Source: Pseudomonas sp.
Lineage (GTDB): Bacteria; Pseudomonadota; Gammaproteobacteria; Pseudomonadales; Pseudomonadaceae
Direction: 5' to 3'
DNA length: 31,869 bases
NCBI RefSeq assembly: GCF_030147005.1
Contig: NZ_JASLAW010000130.1
Span: 1-31,869, forward strand
Under the pieces are notes generated by a model, which was given only the letters and a program-made list of their open reading frames with translations, had not been told where the DNA came from and did not search any database. The position numbers and the translations under genes were made by a program. Below, one piece after another: positions 1-5,719 of this stretch; positions within the stretch are counted from its first letter, which is position 1; the number at the start of each line of letters is the position of its first letter.

Positions 1-53
1 AAAACGTGCTCGCCGCTGTTGAGGCTGGCGCGCAGGGTGTTCAGGTCAGTCAT
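1..53 (-). CDS. HopJ-like protein, N-terminus only (cut by window edge)
   Basis: Only the first 17 codons are present, reading MTDLNTLRASLNSGEHV. The gene continues beyond base 1. Its ATG lies inside the last codons of the upstream DUF1244 gene (8-nt overlap), so it is probably translationally coupled and is the last visible gene of the leftward pterin operon. From memory, this N-terminus matches the small Pseudomonas proteins named 'HopJ type III effector', which are widespread housekeeping-type proteins despite the name. Too little sequence is present to confirm that identity; the start and operon position are much safer than the name. Confidence 0.5.
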   Translation of the reverse strand, partial: MTDLNTLRASLNSGEHV

Positions 54-342
54 GGGCTTTTCCTTTGGCAAACGCCGCTTGTTGGTCGGCGCCGGCTTCT
101 TTCTGGTACTGGGCTTTCCATTCGGCATACGGCATGCCGTACACCACTTCGCGGGCGTCATCGAGGCTCAGCTCGATCTGGCGTTCGTCGGCCTCGGCCT
201 TGTACCACTTGGACAGGCAGTTACGGCAGAAGCCCGCCAGGTTCATCAGGTCGATGTTCTGGACATCCTTGCGGCTGTCCAGGTGTGACACCAGCCGGCG
301 AAAGGCGGCGGCTTCGAGTTCGAGACGTTGTTGGTCGTTCAT
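46..342 (-). CDS. DUF1244 family small protein
   Basis: This 98-residue protein of unknown function fills the usual length of the DUF1244 family. The hallmark is the central block DVQNIDLMNLAGFCRNCLSK, with two cysteines three residues apart, followed by the conserved VYGMPYAEWKAQYQ segment. The family is mostly helical and soluble; no enzymatic role is established, and the CRNC pair could bind metal or be redox active (inference). I chose the ATG at 342 because the family starts just before the LEAAAFRRLV helix; the open frame extends upstream only by overlapping folX out of frame. It lies 16 nt after folX and overlaps the next gene, so it is co-transcribed with the pterin genes. Confidence 0.85.
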   Translation of the reverse strand: MNDQQRLELEAAAFRRLVSHLDSRKDVQNIDLMNLAGFCRNCLSKWYKAEADERQIELSLDDAREVVYGMPYAEWKAQYQKEAGADQQAAFAKGKAHD

Positions 343-358
343 AGGGCTCACTTGACTA

Positions 359-730
359 TCAGCGGCTGGCCGCCAGAGTGATCGAAACCGACTCGGCAAA
401 GCGCAGCGCGTGGGGCTTGTCCACTTCGACTTCGGCGTACAGCACCGATTCATTGCTCATCACCAGGTCCAGCAGTTCCTGGGTCAGGCGCTCGAGCAAG
501 GCAAAACGGTTGCCTTCGACGTGGGCGATGATCGCTTTGGTAATGGTGCGGTAGTTCAGGGCATGGTCGATGTCATTATCGCGCACGGCTTCCTGGGCGG
601 CATACAGGATCGTCAGGTTGATCAGCACATCCTGCTTGTTGAGGATTTCGTCTTCGTTGATGCCGATAAAGGTGCGCAGGCACAGGTCCTTGACCCGGAT
701 GCGCGCCATGCCTGGTTGAAGTTGTGGCAT
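359..730 (-). CDS. folX: Dihydroneopterin triphosphate 2'-epimerase FolX
   Basis: This is a 123-residue member of the FolB/FolX tunnelling fold. FolX epimerises 7,8-dihydroneopterin triphosphate to dihydromonapterin triphosphate, the step that diverts the FolE product from folate toward tetrahydromonapterin. Family signatures are RIRVKDLCLRTFIGINEDE near the N-terminus, the central DIDHALNYRTITKAI block, and the C-terminal pterin-binding segment VEVDKPHALRFAESVS. FolB aldolases share the fold, but the folE-folX-folM context and the length favour FolX. The start ATG at 730 lies 2 nt beyond the folE stop, and a GGAG ribosome site sits inside the end of folE. The longer open frame upstream is folE read in another frame. 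Confidence 0.93.
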   Translation of the reverse strand: MPQLQPGMARIRVKDLCLRTFIGINEDEILNKQDVLINLTILYAAQEAVRDNDIDHALNYRTITKAIIAHVEGNRFALLERLTQELLDLVMSNESVLYAEVEVDKPHALRFAESVSITLAASR

Positions 731-732
731 TG

Positions 733-1293
733 CTACTTGCTCCGTCCAATCAGTTGCAGGAACTCCATGCGCGTGGTGTTCGACTCGCGAAAGGCGCCGA
801 GCATCACCGAGGTGTTCATGGTTGAATTCTGTTTTTCCACGCCGCGCATCATCATGCACATGTGCCTGGCTTCGATCACCACGGCCACCCCGGCGGCCTG
901 GGTCACATCCTGGATGGCGTCGGCGATTTGCCGCGTGAGGTTTTCCTGGATTTGCAGGCGCCGGGCGAACATGTCGACAATGCGCGCCAGTTTCGACAGG
1001 CCCAGCACCTTGCCGGTCGGAATATAGGCCACATGGGCCTTGCCGATAAAGGGCAGCAGGTGGTGCTCGCACAGCGAGTACAGCTCGATGTCCTTGAGGA
1101 TCACCATCTCGTCGTTATCGGAGGCGAACAGCGCGCCGTTGACGATTTCCTGCAGGTTCTGCTCGTAGCCATGACACAGATACTGCATCGCTTTGGCGGC
1201 GCGCTTGGGCGTGTCGAGCAGGCCTTCGCGCTCAGGATCTTCACCCAGGCCCTTGAGGATCTCGCGGTAATGGTGGGGCAGGGACAACGTCAT
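733..1293 (-). CDS. folE: GTP cyclohydrolase I FolE
   Basis: This 186-residue type I GTP cyclohydrolase converts GTP to 7,8-dihydroneopterin triphosphate in the cytoplasm. The zinc ligands are visible: Cys75 and His78 in SLCEHHLLPF, and Cys146 in EARHMCMMMRG. The GTP-binding VLGLSKLARIVDMFARRLQ block and the C-terminal FLQLIGR ending are intact. A GAGGA ribosome site precedes the ATG by about 8 nt. The gene is followed after 2 nt by folX and preceded by folM. It is therefore the copy dedicated to monapterin synthesis, although Pseudomonas genomes often carry more than one folE. Expression probably follows the promoter at 2763-2793; induction of a folE by light has been reported in P. putida, as I recall. 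Confidence 0.97.
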   Translation of the reverse strand: MTLSLPHHYREILKGLGEDPEREGLLDTPKRAAKAMQYLCHGYEQNLQEIVNGALFASDNDEMVILKDIELYSLCEHHLLPFIGKAHVAYIPTGKVLGLSKLARIVDMFARRLQIQENLTRQIADAIQDVTQAAGVAVVIEARHMCMMMRGVEKQNSTMNTSVMLGAFRESNTTRMEFLQLIGRSK

Positions 1294-1313
1294 ACAACAT
1301 CCTCACAAACGGC

Positions 1314-2024
1314 TTACTTGATATGCCGCCCGCCATTGACGGTCAGGGTGGTCCCGGTGACATAGGGGTTGTCCAGCAGGTAACGCACGCTCTGGTAGAT
1401 CACCTGCGGCCCGGGTTCGATGCCCAGCGCAGACTTGGCCAGGACCTTGGCACGATAGGCCGCATCGTCGCCTTCATTGAACATCACCATCGCCGGCGCG
1501 ATGCCGTTGACCTTGATCAACGGCGCGAACTGCGCGGCAAACGACAGCGTAAGGCTGTCGAGCCCGGCCTTGGTGGCGCAATAGGCGATGTGCTGACGAC
1601 TGCCCTTGCGCACCACATCGTCGCTGATATGCACGATGTCGGCTGGTGTCGAGCGTTGCAACAGAGGTGAACAATGCAGGTTGATCAGATACGGCGCAAG
1701 CATGTGCACGCTGAACATGTCGATAAAGGCGCGGCTTTCGTCGCCAGGGGTTTCTGCGACCCAGGCCGAAGCGTTGTGGATGATTGCGCGCAGCGTGTCG
1801 GTATGGGTCTTCAGCTCAGCGATGAACGCCAGAATCCCCGTTTCGGTGGAGAAGTCGGCCCATACACCGATCGCACCGCGTTCGCGCAGGGCCTGCACTC
1901 CGGGACGTTCGGTGCGGTAGCTGAATATCACCGATTGCCCTTCGTCCAACAGGCGCTCGGCGCAATACAGGCCGACACGCTGGCCGGCACCGGTGATCAG
2001 GATCGGGGCATTGGTTGCGGTCAT
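1314..2024 (-). CDS. folM: Dihydromonapterin reductase FolM (SDR family)
   Basis: This 236-residue short-chain dehydrogenase/reductase carries the pteridine-reductase form of the nucleotide loop (TGAGQRVG, residues 11-18) and the catalytic pair Tyr148/Lys152 in IAYCATKAG. FolM reduces dihydromonapterin to tetrahydromonapterin with NADPH; in Pseudomonas this pterin serves phenylalanine hydroxylase. The ATG at 2024 places the Rossmann strand about seven residues in, as expected; the open frame 20 codons longer has no support. folM is separated from folE by 20 nt and from the upstream gene by 56 nt, so one transcript is likely. The gene set folE-folX-folM in one operon makes the assignment stronger than sequence alone. 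Confidence 0.93.
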   Translation of the reverse strand: MTATNAPILITGAGQRVGLYCAERLLDEGQSVIFSYRTERPGVQALRERGAIGVWADFSTETGILAFIAELKTHTDTLRAIIHNASAWVAETPGDESRAFIDMFSVHMLAPYLINLHCSPLLQRSTPADIVHISDDVVRKGSRQHIAYCATKAGLDSLTLSFAAQFAPLIKVNGIAPAMVMFNEGDDAAYRAKVLAKSALGIEPGPQVIYQSVRYLLDNPYVTGTTLTVNGGRHIK

Positions 2025-2080
2025 GGGAGGCTCGGGTCGCTGGCAGATGGAAACTATACCAGCGCCCCGTCCCCCTGTAC

Positions 2081-2638
2081 TCAAGCAGCGGCTTCGTTGG
2101 CCTTGCGAGGTGGCGTGGGGTGCAGCCAGTTCGCCAGCAGATGAGTCGACATCGGGATAAAGAAGTAAACCATCAGCGGGGTGAGCGCCAAGGTGCTGAC
2201 CAGCACCCGGCTGAACAGGTCCAGTTCGCCGAGCAAGGGCGCCAGGCCGAAGTTGAACAGCAGCGACACCGGGAAAAACGCCAGCCAGATCGCCACCGCC
2301 TGTTTCCAGCGCGGCGGGCGGGCTCCCGCCGCGCCGAACCAGCCATCAATGCCGCTCACACGGTGTTCGGACGGGTCGGCAAACAGCTCGCTGCCACGGC
2401 TCAGCCAGGCACTGCGCGAAGCGGAAAACTCCCAGGCATGCAGGGTTTTTTCATCGGCGAAGCGGAAGATAATCTGGAATTCATCATCATTGGGAGGCGG
2501 TGCGAGCACGCCGGAGCCCAGGTAACCGGGAAAGTCTGTGGCCAATTGCTCGCCTTCGCGCAGCCAGGCCATCAATTCTTCGTAGCGACCTTTGGCCACA
2601 CGGCGGGCAACCATCAAGGTGACGGGTGAGGTAGACAT
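2081..2638 (-). CDS. Antibiotic biosynthesis monooxygenase-like protein with C-terminal membrane segments
   Basis: This 185-residue protein has two parts. Residues 1-100 form an ABM-type ferredoxin-like domain: a VTLMVARRV strand, a helix GRYEELMAWLREGEQLA, and FQIIFRFADEKTLHAWEFS. Residues 110-172 contain two hydrophobic segments (VAIWLAFFPVSLLFNFGLAPL and VLVSTLALTPLMVYFFIPMS) that should lie in the inner membrane. ABM domains range from haem- or quinone-modifying enzymes to non-catalytic proteins, so the reaction is unknown. The ATG at 2638 is preceded by a good TGGAGA ribosome site. It is the first gene after the MerR-type promoter, ahead of folM, so it is the most direct target of the divergent regulator. 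Confidence 0.85.
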   Translation of the reverse strand: MSTSPVTLMVARRVAKGRYEELMAWLREGEQLATDFPGYLGSGVLAPPPNDDEFQIIFRFADEKTLHAWEFSASRSAWLSRGSELFADPSEHRVSGIDGWFGAAGARPPRWKQAVAIWLAFFPVSLLFNFGLAPLLGELDLFSRVLVSTLALTPLMVYFFIPMSTHLLANWLHPTPPRKANEAAA

Positions 2639-2687
2639 TGTGTATCTCCAGATAAACGGGTGCGCTTGGCCGGGTAGGCGGCGCACG

Positions 2688-2745
2688 AGCGCAGCGGCGG
2701 GTAGTGCCGCTGCGCTGAAAAACAGGCAAGGATTATTCCTGTTTT
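2688..2745 (-). promoter_or_regulatory. Two tandem hairpins in the predicted 5' UTR of the pterin operon
   Basis: AAAACAGG (2719-2726) is perfectly complementary to CCTGTTTT (2738-2745). Immediately beside it AGCGCAGCGGC (2688-2698) pairs perfectly with GCCGCTGCGCT (2706-2716) around a 7-nt loop. If transcription starts about 2756, both lie in the leader ahead of the ABM-like gene. The 11-bp GC stem has no T-tract on either strand, so it is not a standard terminator. Attenuation, RNA stabilisation, or a DNA operator for the first dyad are all possible; the function is not shown by sequence. Confidence 0.45.
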
Positions 2746-2762
2746 GAGGAAATACGCCAGTG

Positions 2763-2793
2763 ACATTACTTGAGGGGTTGCTCTGAAGTCCAA
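2763..2793 (-). promoter_or_regulatory. MerR-type promoter and operator for the pterin operon
   Basis: Read on the minus strand, TTGGAC (-35, bases 2793-2788) and TAATGT (-10, bases 2768-2763) are separated by exactly 19 bp. That long spacer is the signature of promoters activated by MerR-family proteins. An imperfect inverted repeat fills the spacer: ACTTGAGGG (2768-2776) and CTCTGAAGT (2781-2789), 7 of 9 positions complementary around a 4-nt centre. The divergent neighbour encodes a MerR-family protein. The elements are seen directly; that this protein binds here is inference. Confidence 0.6.
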
Positions 2794-2798
2794 AGACC

Positions 2799-2828
2799 TT
2801 GAAAAAGCCAGCTTTAAACGGGTTAAAT
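2799..2828 (+). promoter_or_regulatory. Candidate promoter of the MerR/LitR-type gene
   Basis: TTGAAA (2799-2804) and TTAAAT (2823-2828) are spaced by 18 bp on the plus strand, just upstream of the GTG start at 2865. This is a plausible sigma-70 promoter. It also argues that the TTG at 2799 is not the start codon. The match is moderate and untested. Confidence 0.3.
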
Positions 2829-2864
2829 GAGGCCCCATCCCTGTTGGCTCCAGTCAGAAATAAT

Positions 2865-3818
2865 GTGATTACTGCACCGACTGATAGCAATTTGCAGCCT
2901 GCCTCGATTGATTCGGAGCAACTGTTCCCCATCCGCGAAGTGGCGAGATTGACAGGCGTCAATCCGGTCACCCTGCGTGCGTGGGAGCGGCGCTACGGGC
3001 TGATCCAGCCTGTGCGCACCGAAAGCGGGCACCGCCTTTATTCAAGGGCCGATATCGAGACCGTCAATCGTATTCTCGAATGGACTGAACGCGGCCTGGC
3101 GGTGAGCAAGGTTGGCAAGATCCTGGCGCGTGACGAGCTGCAGGCCGAAGCGATTCGTGCCGAGCGCGACGCGGTTGAAGACCGCGAATGGCCGCAGTGG
3201 CGGGCTCGGCTGATGCAGGCCATCAGCGCTTTCGACGATCGCCAGTTGGAAAGCGCGTACGGCCAGATTCTCTCTACCTATCCCTTGAATGTCGCGTTCC
3301 AGCACATCCTGATGCCGCTGTGGAACGACTTGCTGCGCCATCAGGGCCGTTTCGGCCAGGCCAGTGAGTGGCTTTTTTTCGATGCTTTTCTGCGTGTGCA
3401 GATTTTCCTGCGTCTGCAAGTGGCGAGCGCCTCGTCGGCCCCGCGCGTGTTACTCAGTGGCATGCCTGGCGAGTGCCGCAAAGTGGAGCTATTGGTGGCG
3501 GCGCTGTTGATGAGCCGGGAGGATTTGACCGTGAAGGTGCTGGGCTTGGGCCAGCCGGTCGATGAGTTGACACTGGTGTGTGAAAAAGTCCGCCCCCAGG
3601 CGCTGATCATTTTCTCCAACCACTCACACAAGCACGACCTGGCTGTGCGTTTGAACCGCCTGGCGCTGACCCTGGATTGCCCGCTGTTTCTGGCTGGCGC
3701 TGCCTCGGACCTGTTGCAGGCCGACCTGGCCGGCACGTCCATCGGCTGCCTTGGCAGCGAAGGGCGCCAGATGCAGCGCCGTTTGCAGCAGTTTCTCAGT
3801 GGCGGTCTGGATACCTGA
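2865..3818 (+). CDS. MerR-family regulator, CarH/LitR type without cobalamin ligands
   Basis: This 317-residue regulator has an N-terminal MerR winged helix (about residues 21-58: LFPIREVARLTGVNPVTLRA, RRYGL, SGHRLYS). A helical bundle and a Rossmann-like B12-binding-type domain (about 110-317) follow. In light-sensing CarH/LitR proteins this half holds adenosylcobalamin through a histidine in a PGExH-type motif and a Glu-His pair in the bundle. Here these read PGECRK (about 201-206) and ASEWLFFDAF, so both histidines are missing. That matches the 'class II' LitR group, which in P. putida works with a short LOV protein; a LOV gene lies 670 bases away. No in-frame ATG exists. I chose GTG 2865 because the upstream codons use rare triplets and overlap a candidate promoter; TTG 2799 remains possible. 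It stops 2 nt from the convergent PilZ-like gene. Confidence 0.82.
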   Translation: MITAPTDSNLQPASIDSEQLFPIREVARLTGVNPVTLRAWERRYGLIQPVRTESGHRLYSRADIETVNRILEWTERGLAVSKVGKILARDELQAEAIRAERDAVEDREWPQWRARLMQAISAFDDRQLESAYGQILSTYPLNVAFQHILMPLWNDLLRHQGRFGQASEWLFFDAFLRVQIFLRLQVASASSAPRVLLSGMPGECRKVELLVAALLMSREDLTVKVLGLGQPVDELTLVCEKVRPQALIIFSNHSHKHDLAVRLNRLALTLDCPLFLAGAASDLLQADLAGTSIGCLGSEGRQMQRRLQQFLSGGLDT

Positions 3819-3820
3819 TC

Positions 3821-4426
3821 TCAGGCATGCACATGCGGATGCACCAGGCGGTGCTGGTGCAGGATGAATTGGCGCAGGCGCTCGATCTCATCCTGGTCAC
3901 TCTGGTTCAGGCGGTAGGCGAACAGTCCCCGGGCGGTTTCCCGTTCCAGCGTGCCGCGCAGCGCAATGCGTTCGTAACCGGACGGGCTGAACCACAATGA
4001 AAAGGTTTTCGGCGGTTTGGCTCGGCCACGCCCTTCTACCAGCACACCCTTGAATGACACTTGGTGTACCCACAGCGTGCTGGCGTAACCCCTCAAGTTC
4101 TCCAGCGCCACCGGTTCTTCAAGGGCCAGTCGCCATGGGCGGACCATCGGCCCGTCTTCAAAGATACTTGGCACGCCCAGGCGAAGATGCACCGCATGAA
4201 ACTCATCTTCCACCAGGCGCAGGGGGAAGGTGAGTTGCTGGTTGTCGAACTGTGCCCTGATGGTGACTTGGTCTTGGGCGGCCAACCGAGTGAGCAAATC
4301 GCGAATCTGCGCACCGCCGTTCACCGTCAGGCTCGACCATGCATCCCGCAGATTGAGCTGCGGGTTGTGCTGCATGTTCTGGATAAAATCCAGCTCATCC
4401 TGGGTTAATAGAGCATCGCGAGGCAT
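3821..4426 (-). CDS. PilZ-like domain protein (YcgR-like layout, degenerate c-di-GMP motifs)
   Basis: This 201-residue soluble protein has a two-part layout similar to YcgR. An N-terminal domain (about 1-90) contains LLTRLAAQDQVTIRAQFDNQ and LVEDEFHAVHLRLGVP. A C-terminal beta domain begins near RPWRL and contains VHQVSFKGVLVEG and FAYRLNQSDQDEIERLRQFI; the last piece resembles the end of PilZ domains. The canonical c-di-GMP motifs RxxxR and (D/N)xSxxG are only partly recognisable as RPWR and QVSFKG, so binding is uncertain. It lies between the LOV gene and the LitR-like gene, transcribed in the same direction as LOV with 58 nt between. It could connect light to motility or surface behaviour, but this is inference. 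No strong ribosome site is visible. Confidence 0.6.
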   Translation of the reverse strand: MPRDALLTQDELDFIQNMQHNPQLNLRDAWSSLTVNGGAQIRDLLTRLAAQDQVTIRAQFDNQQLTFPLRLVEDEFHAVHLRLGVPSIFEDGPMVRPWRLALEEPVALENLRGYASTLWVHQVSFKGVLVEGRGRAKPPKTFSLWFSPSGYERIALRGTLERETARGLFAYRLNQSDQDEIERLRQFILHQHRLVHPHVHA

Positions 4427-4484
4427 TGATATGGCTCAAAGGTTGGGCATTAAAAAGCCATTATGTCTCTAAAGACCGCAATTA

Positions 4485-4952
4485 TTACAGCTTGTTACAT
4501 CCGCTCGTCATCTTGAGCGCCGCCAGTTCGGCTTTAAGCTCGGTTACCTGGGCTTCCAGCTGGGCGACGCGTTGCTGCGCCTTCACTTGAGCGGTCACGT
4601 CTTTTTGCACGCCGATGAAATAGGTCTGCTGGTCGGCCGGGTTGTACACCGTTGACAGTGAAAACTCGTTCCAGAAAGGCGTGCCGTCTTTGCGGTAGTT
4701 GCGCAGGATTTCCCGGCACGCGCCACCGCTGTCGAGCGCCTCGCGGATCGCCGACAGGGCCGGCTGGTCACGGTCGCCCGACTGCAGGAAGCGGCAATCC
4801 TGATAAAGAATCTCGTCCAGGGTATAGCCGGTCAGCCGTTCGAAGGCCGGGTTGACGTAGATCAGCGGCTTGTCTTCGCCCTCGCGTTCGGCAATCACGA
4901 TGCCGTCGTTGGAGGCATTGACGACCATTTGCAGCAGCTTGGCGTTAATCAT
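4485..4952 (-). CDS. Short LOV blue-light photoreceptor
   Basis: This 155-residue protein is almost only a LOV domain. It opens with the helix MINAKLLQMVVNASNDGIVI and the strand IYVNPAFERLTGY. The flavin-adduct motif is YQDCRFLQ, with photoactive Cys53 at the same position as in the P. putida short LOV proteins. EILRNYRKDGTPFWNEFSLS and YFIGVQKDVT complete the FMN pocket. From about residue 122 a heptad-rich helix (QVKAQQRVAQLEAQVTELKA) replaces an effector domain and should mediate dimerisation. FMN binds non-covalently and blue light forms a Cys-C4a adduct; signalling must occur through a partner protein, here probably the LitR-like regulator. I chose ATG 4952 because GGAA precedes it at proper spacing; an ATG four codons upstream is possible. 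The flavodoxin gene is divergent. Confidence 0.93.
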   Translation of the reverse strand: MINAKLLQMVVNASNDGIVIAEREGEDKPLIYVNPAFERLTGYTLDEILYQDCRFLQSGDRDQPALSAIREALDSGGACREILRNYRKDGTPFWNEFSLSTVYNPADQQTYFIGVQKDVTAQVKAQQRVAQLEAQVTELKAELAALKMTSGCNKL

Positions 4953-4978
4953 TGAGCGTTCCATTGCATGTTCTGAGG

Positions 4979-5037
4979 GTGCAAGTTTATGGCAAATCCT
5001 GAATGTTGCACGGCTCGCACTGAAACGGCGGTGCAAC
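4979..5037. promoter_or_regulatory. Three GTGCAA-type repeats between LOV and flavodoxin genes
   Basis: The divergent intergenic region carries GTGCAAG (4979-4985), GTTGCAC (5005-5011) and GTGCAAC (5031-5037). The last two form a perfect inverted repeat with a 19-nt spacer, and the first two a 6-bp inverted pair. Their placement between two divergent genes suggests binding of a dimeric regulator. No regulator is assigned. Confidence 0.4.
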
Positions 5038-5079
5038 TGCTAATATCCCACGCTTTCGCTCAATTACAGGATCAGATTG

Positions 5080-5535
5080 ATGAAAGTCGCCATCCTTTCC
5101 GGCTCGGTCTACGGCACGGCTGAAGAAGTCGCTCGCCACGCTGAAAACATCCTAAAAGCAGCGGGTTTTGACGCGTGGCACAACCCGCGTGCCACGTTGG
5201 CGGACGTGCAGGCTTTCGCCCCCGAGGCGTTCCTGGCGGTCACCTCGACCACCGGCATGGGCGAGTTGCCCGACAACCTGCAACCCCTGTATTCGAGTAT
5301 TCGCGACCAACTGCCCGCAGCTTGGCGCGGCCTGCCCGGTGCGGTCATTGGCTTGGGTGACGCCAGCTACGGCGATACCTTCTGCGGCGGCGGCGAGCAA
5401 ATGCGTGAATTGTTCAGTGAACTGGGCATACGCGAAGTGCTGCCGATGCTGCGCCTGGACGCCAGCGAAAGCGTGACCCCGGAGACCGACGCCGAGCCAT
5501 GGTTGGCCGAGTTGATCACGACGCTGCGGTTTTAA
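5080..5535 (+). CDS. Short-chain flavodoxin (MioC-like)
   Basis: This is a 151-residue flavodoxin-like electron carrier. The FMN phosphate loop is SGSVYGTA (residues 7-14), where standard flavodoxins have TGxT-type sequences. The isoalloxazine-contact loops are TSTTGMGELPDNLQP (about 57-71) and GLGDASYGDTFCGGG (about 91-105). These features and the length place it with MioC and YqcA-type flavodoxins; the redox partner is unknown. The ATG at 5080 is supported by AGGA about 8 nt upstream; a TTG immediately before is less likely. It is divergent from the LOV gene and closed by a strong terminator, so it is a single-gene transcript. A flavodoxin next to a flavin photoreceptor may share its regulation (inference). 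Confidence 0.9.
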   Translation: MKVAILSGSVYGTAEEVARHAENILKAAGFDAWHNPRATLADVQAFAPEAFLAVTSTTGMGELPDNLQPLYSSIRDQLPAAWRGLPGAVIGLGDASYGDTFCGGGEQMRELFSELGIREVLPMLRLDASESVTPETDAEPWLAELITTLRF

Positions 5536-5544
5536 CCGGATGGA

Positions 5545-5579
5545 AGCGCCGCCAGTGCTTGAGCGACGGCGCTTTTTTT
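5545..5579 (+). terminator. Intrinsic terminator after flavodoxin gene
   Basis: AGCGCCG (5545-5551) pairs with CGGCGCT (5567-5573) and is followed by a run of seven T residues ending at 5579. It lies 10 nt after the flavodoxin stop codon. Confidence 0.9.
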
Positions 5580-5601
5580 GCACCAATATGTACTATTCTC
5601 C

Positions 5602-5620
5602 TGACTGACTCGCTCAGTCA
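5602..5620. promoter_or_regulatory. Perfect palindromic operator upstream of the aldolase operon
   Basis: TGACTGA (5602-5608) and TCAGTCA (5614-5620) are perfectly inverted around CTCGC. The site lies about 100 bases before the class II aldolase start and directly downstream of a -10-like TACTAT. Size and symmetry fit a TetR-family operator. No TetR gene is in the window, so the regulator is elsewhere or different. Confidence 0.5.
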
Positions 5621-5682
5621 TCAAGCTGGCTGCGAAGGCAACTCCGCAAGCCAGGGCGCCTGACTAGACTGGCCCATCACTT

Positions 5683-5698
5683 AAAAAACAATAATAAG
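5683..5698 (+). promoter_or_regulatory. Hfq/Crc-type A-rich motif at the aldolase ribosome site
   Basis: AAAAAACAATAATAAG reads as five A-R-N triplets and contains the AAnAAnAA catabolite-activity motif recognised by Hfq with Crc in Pseudomonas. It ends 6 nt before the AAGGAGG ribosome site (5705-5711), where binding would block translation. Confidence 0.6.
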
Positions 5699-5719
5699 TG
5701 CGCCAAGGAGGTCATGATC

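Noticed and set aside
2799..2801. TTG as start of the MerR/LitR gene
   Set aside because: No ribosome site, rare codons in the added 22 residues, and overlap with a -35-like element; GTG 2865 is preferred, though not proven.
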